Assembly: GCA_963789825.1 (NCBI GenBank)
Contig: CAWBME010000003.1
Location: 14,966 to 78,965 of the forward strand
Direction: 5' to 3'
From: PFL42 sp963789825
GTDB taxonomy: Bacteria > Chloroflexota > Anaerolineae > Anaerolineales > E44-bin32
Length of the DNA stretch: 64,000 bases
The position numbers were made by a program, and so were the translations under genes. The notes under the pieces are model-generated. The model saw nothing but the letters and a program-made list of their open reading frames with translations. It was not told the DNA's origin and did not search any database. Shown here piece by piece: positions 62,064-64,000 of this stretch (position 1 is its first letter; each line of letters starts with the position of its first letter).

Positions 62064-63414
62064 CTAGCCCTCGCCGCAAGCGCCCAAACAGACCGGTTCG
62101 ACGGGCGGCTGGGCCGGGTCGACGCCCCAGATCTGGAGCATGCCATCGTTTAGGAGCAGCAGCAGCCGCTGGTCGGGACTGAGGGTGCGCTCCAACTGCG
62201 AGATGGCGTAGGCGAAACCAAGATCCCAGGTGAGGCAGGTATCATCCAGAAGGCGTGCGTACATTCCGTGGCCGTCGCGAGGATTCCAGAGCATCGGCCC
62301 GCACCTGATCTCGGTCGCGTCGGCGGGACCGAACTCAAACACCTCCCAGAGCAGTGAACCGTCCGCGGAGGACAAGCCGGTCTGCGTGAGCGAAGTCTCG
62401 GGACCGAGGGCGTCGTACGCGTATTCGTTGATAAGCTTGCCTGTGGCGGCATCGAAGACTGACGTGCCGTCGGATCGCACCCCGATCAGAAGGCTCCCGT
62501 CCGGCGAATAGGCAACGGTAGACGCACCACCGGTCGCGACTTCCGAGAACTTCCCGGTGAAAGGCAGGTCATACACCCGTCCTCGCACGAGTTGCTCGCC
62601 GAGCCAGATCGTCGCCAGGTTCTGCCCGTCGGGACTGAAGGCCGCCCGCCAGATGTTGTCGACTGTGCCCTGCAAGAAGGGAGCATCCTCCCAGTTCCAC
62701 AGCTGCAGCTGCTTGTCCCCCAGGCTCATCAGCCAGGCGCCGTCGGGGCTGAAGGCAAGCCTCTCAACGCCGGTGCGCTTGGAGGAATGCGATAGCGTGC
62801 GGAACCCCTTCATGGACTCAAGATCCCACAGCTCGATGTCTCGGTTGGCGAGCCCGAAGGCAGCGATTGGGCGCTCGGGATGGAAGGCGATCGACAAGGG
62901 GATGTCGCCCGTCTCGATGCGTGCGAGCTCTTCGCCGGTGGCGGCATCGAGCAAGAGCACCTGCGGGGTGCTCTCGCAGTAGTAGCGGTAGTGCCGAGGG
63001 TTCGAGCGGTTCTCGCGCGGGGCCTCGCAGTAGCCCAGCGCCGACCTGCTTTCCATCGGGGCTGAAGGCCGCGCCAAGGACCTGCGAGGGCGCGTAGCAG
63101 TCCATCAGGTAGCAGCTCTCATCGGCTTCTTCTACGACGTATTCCTGTGACCACAATGGCCGAAGCTGCCCGAGCGTCTCGGCGCGGATGGGCAATGTGC
63201 CCGGAGCCGCCGTGGGCGTAGGAGAAGCAGTGGCGGTTGCCGCAACCGTCGGGGTCGAAGTTGGCTCCGCCGGCTGGGTCGGCGATGGCATCGCGGAGGG
63301 GGCGACGGTGACCGCGGCTGGGGCCGCCTCCGGTGGGGCGTCCGTCTGCGGCGCGGCGCAGGCAGAGGTCATGATCAACATTGCCCCCAGGAGGATGAAC
63401 TGAGACAGACGCAT
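62064..63414 (-). CDS. Lipoprotein with WD40-like beta-propeller, one frameshift
   Basis: About 450 residues. ATG 63414 (AAAGGTG upstream) gives MRLSQFILLGAMLIMTSACA with lipobox TSAC, then a long Ala/Pro/Thr linker to about residue 75. LWSQEYVVEEADESCYLMDC introduces the propeller (VLGAAFSPDGKQ). Near 63045 the frame changes to RYYCESTPQVLLLDAATGEE, LSIAFHPERPIAAFGLANRD, ERLAFSPDGAWLMSLGDKQL, RAAFSPDGQNLATIWLG and VAYSPDGSLLIGVRSDG. Repeated AFSPDG turns mark WD40-type blades. Probably a surface-exposed interaction or sensing protein. Confidence 0.85.
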
Positions 63415-63722
63415 GTGGGCACCTTTGGCGACGAATGAATGGCCGGGGATTGTACCAGGGGGAAAGCCTATGGCGACGGGAGGCAGCGCGGCAAGGCTTC
63501 CGAAGGTTCGCTCCAGCGATCGCCTGGATTGGCGTCTCGTACGCCTGCCGTGGGCTCTCCGCTCCACGTATCCGGGATGCGACGCCCGCTCCTGCAAGCC
63601 GTCCCAGGATCGCAGTCTAGCGCCGCGAATCCAGAGACGCCGGGACGTAGAGATGTCGGGAGACCCCGGTGGGCGCATCCAAGGACGCATTGACCTCGGC
63701 CCGCCTGAGTTTCCGCTCTGTC
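63415..63722. other. Intergenic stretch, nothing recognised
   Basis: 308 bases upstream of the lipoprotein gene and downstream of the permease end. On the minus strand it should hold the lipoprotein promoter; I cannot pick convincing -35/-10 elements. No gene seen. Confidence 0.45.
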
Positions 63723-64000
63723 TCAGCGCTTCAAGTGATACGGGACATCGATGATCGCCCGCTGGTAGCCATGCCGGCGGCGACGGTAGAGCATCGCCGT
63801 CTTGAGCAGCCAGGCGGTTTGGTTGTGCAGCAGGCCCTGCCACCAGTGGGCGGGGACGAACTCCGGAAGCAGCACCGTCGCCTGCAATCCGTCGTTGTAG
63901 TGTTCGTCGATCTGATCGAGGTAGCTCAGCAGCGGCCCGATGAGCGAGCGGTAAGGGGAAGGGATGATGTCGAGCGGAATGTCGGGCCACCAGTCGTGCC
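63723..64000 (-). CDS. C-terminal end of an APC-type amino-acid permease-like protein (partial)
   Basis: Minus-strand frame open to the window edge and ending at TGA 63723-63725, about 92 residues. Recognisable: DWWPDIPLDIIPSPYRSLIG, PLLSYLDQIDEHYNDGLQAT, VLLPEFVPAHWWQGLLHNQT, AWLLKTAMLYRRRRHGYQRA and IIDVPYHLKR. The VVLPEFVP..WW..LLHNQ..LLK pattern is the cytoplasmic C-terminal domain (UspA-like) of a large APC permease group in bacteria. The membrane part lies outside the window. Confidence 0.75.
   Translation of the reverse strand, partial: HDWWPDIPLDIIPSPYRSLIGPLLSYLDQIDEHYNDGLQATVLLPEFVPAHWWQGLLHNQTAWLLKTAMLYRRRRHGYQRAIIDVPYHLKR

Overview
The window is 64 kb of GC-rich bacterial chromosome with dense, mostly short operons. 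I see no rRNA, tRNA, CRISPR array, transposase or phage gene. It looks like a Chloroflexota (Anaerolineae-like) genome. The grounds are several lipoproteins with a lipobox and Pro/Thr/Ser-rich linker, an NBR1-type Ig lipoprotein, Gmad2, DUF4013 and DUF4405 proteins, a bacterial family B DNA polymerase, and GAAC-N4-GTTC (Gram-positive type) LexA-like boxes. This taxonomic call is inference. About twenty genes, including housekeeping ones (uvrD/pcrA, pst genes, thiolase), are split by single-base frame changes. I read this mainly as indel errors in a draft or metagenomic assembly, and I annotate each such gene as one locus.

Layout: 1-2.4 kb, broken Na+(K+)/H+ antiporter, PII-like protein and MscS channel. 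2.4-8.6 kb (minus), macro-domain protein, TrmH-type methyltransferase, DUF711 protein, UvrD/PcrA helicase and isocitrate dehydrogenase. 9.0-10.5 kb (minus), infC-rpmI-rplT with a good promoter, a 5' hairpin and an ATC start for infC. 10.9-11.9 kb, two membrane-associated proteins. 11.8-16.0 kb (minus), family B polymerase, a small helical protein and a RecA-fold protein, headed by a perfect LexA-like palindrome. 16.3-20.1 kb, NBR1-Ig lipoprotein, small membrane protein, PlsC-like acyltransferase and GNAT-like protein. 20.2-25.8 kb (minus), a run of small enzymes: AAC(3)-like, PhzF, deazaflavin-type reductase, aldo/keto reductase, SDR, DUF3052-like and HEAT-like. 25.8-34.9 kb, membrane proteins, a LuxR-type regulator with an operator inside its promoter, lipoproteins, PQQ-type sugar dehydrogenase, HAL2-like phosphatase and a GT-C glycosyltransferase. 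35.1-39.4 kb, a divergent pst phosphate-uptake locus with two pstB genes. 39.7-42.8 kb, P-type Ca2+-class ATPase. 43.2-50.4 kb, second GT-C enzyme, nitrilase, thiolase, lipoprotein, ChrA and MFS permease. 50.6-56.4 kb, DUF6958 protein, membrane protein, FTR1, degraded membrane gene, DUF1684, ATP-grasp-like protein and lipoprotein. 56.6-64 kb, truncated uppS with a CysS-type tail, membrane protein, S51-like/CysS-tail fusion, dnaK, VOC protein, WD40-like lipoprotein and the end of a permease.

The best candidate for an undescribed system is the LexA-boxed RecA-fold + small helical + family B polymerase cluster (11.8-16.04 kb). It resembles in concept the ImuA-ImuB-DnaE2 mutasome but uses unrelated polymerase parts. 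A near-identical box sits between the -35 and -10 of the LuxR-type gene at 27.1 kb, which suggests a shared damage-response regulon. Also notable are the CysS C-terminal-like domain attached to two unrelated proteins 1.7 kb apart, a membrane protein built of three repeats, and several promoters placed so that transcripts would be leaderless.
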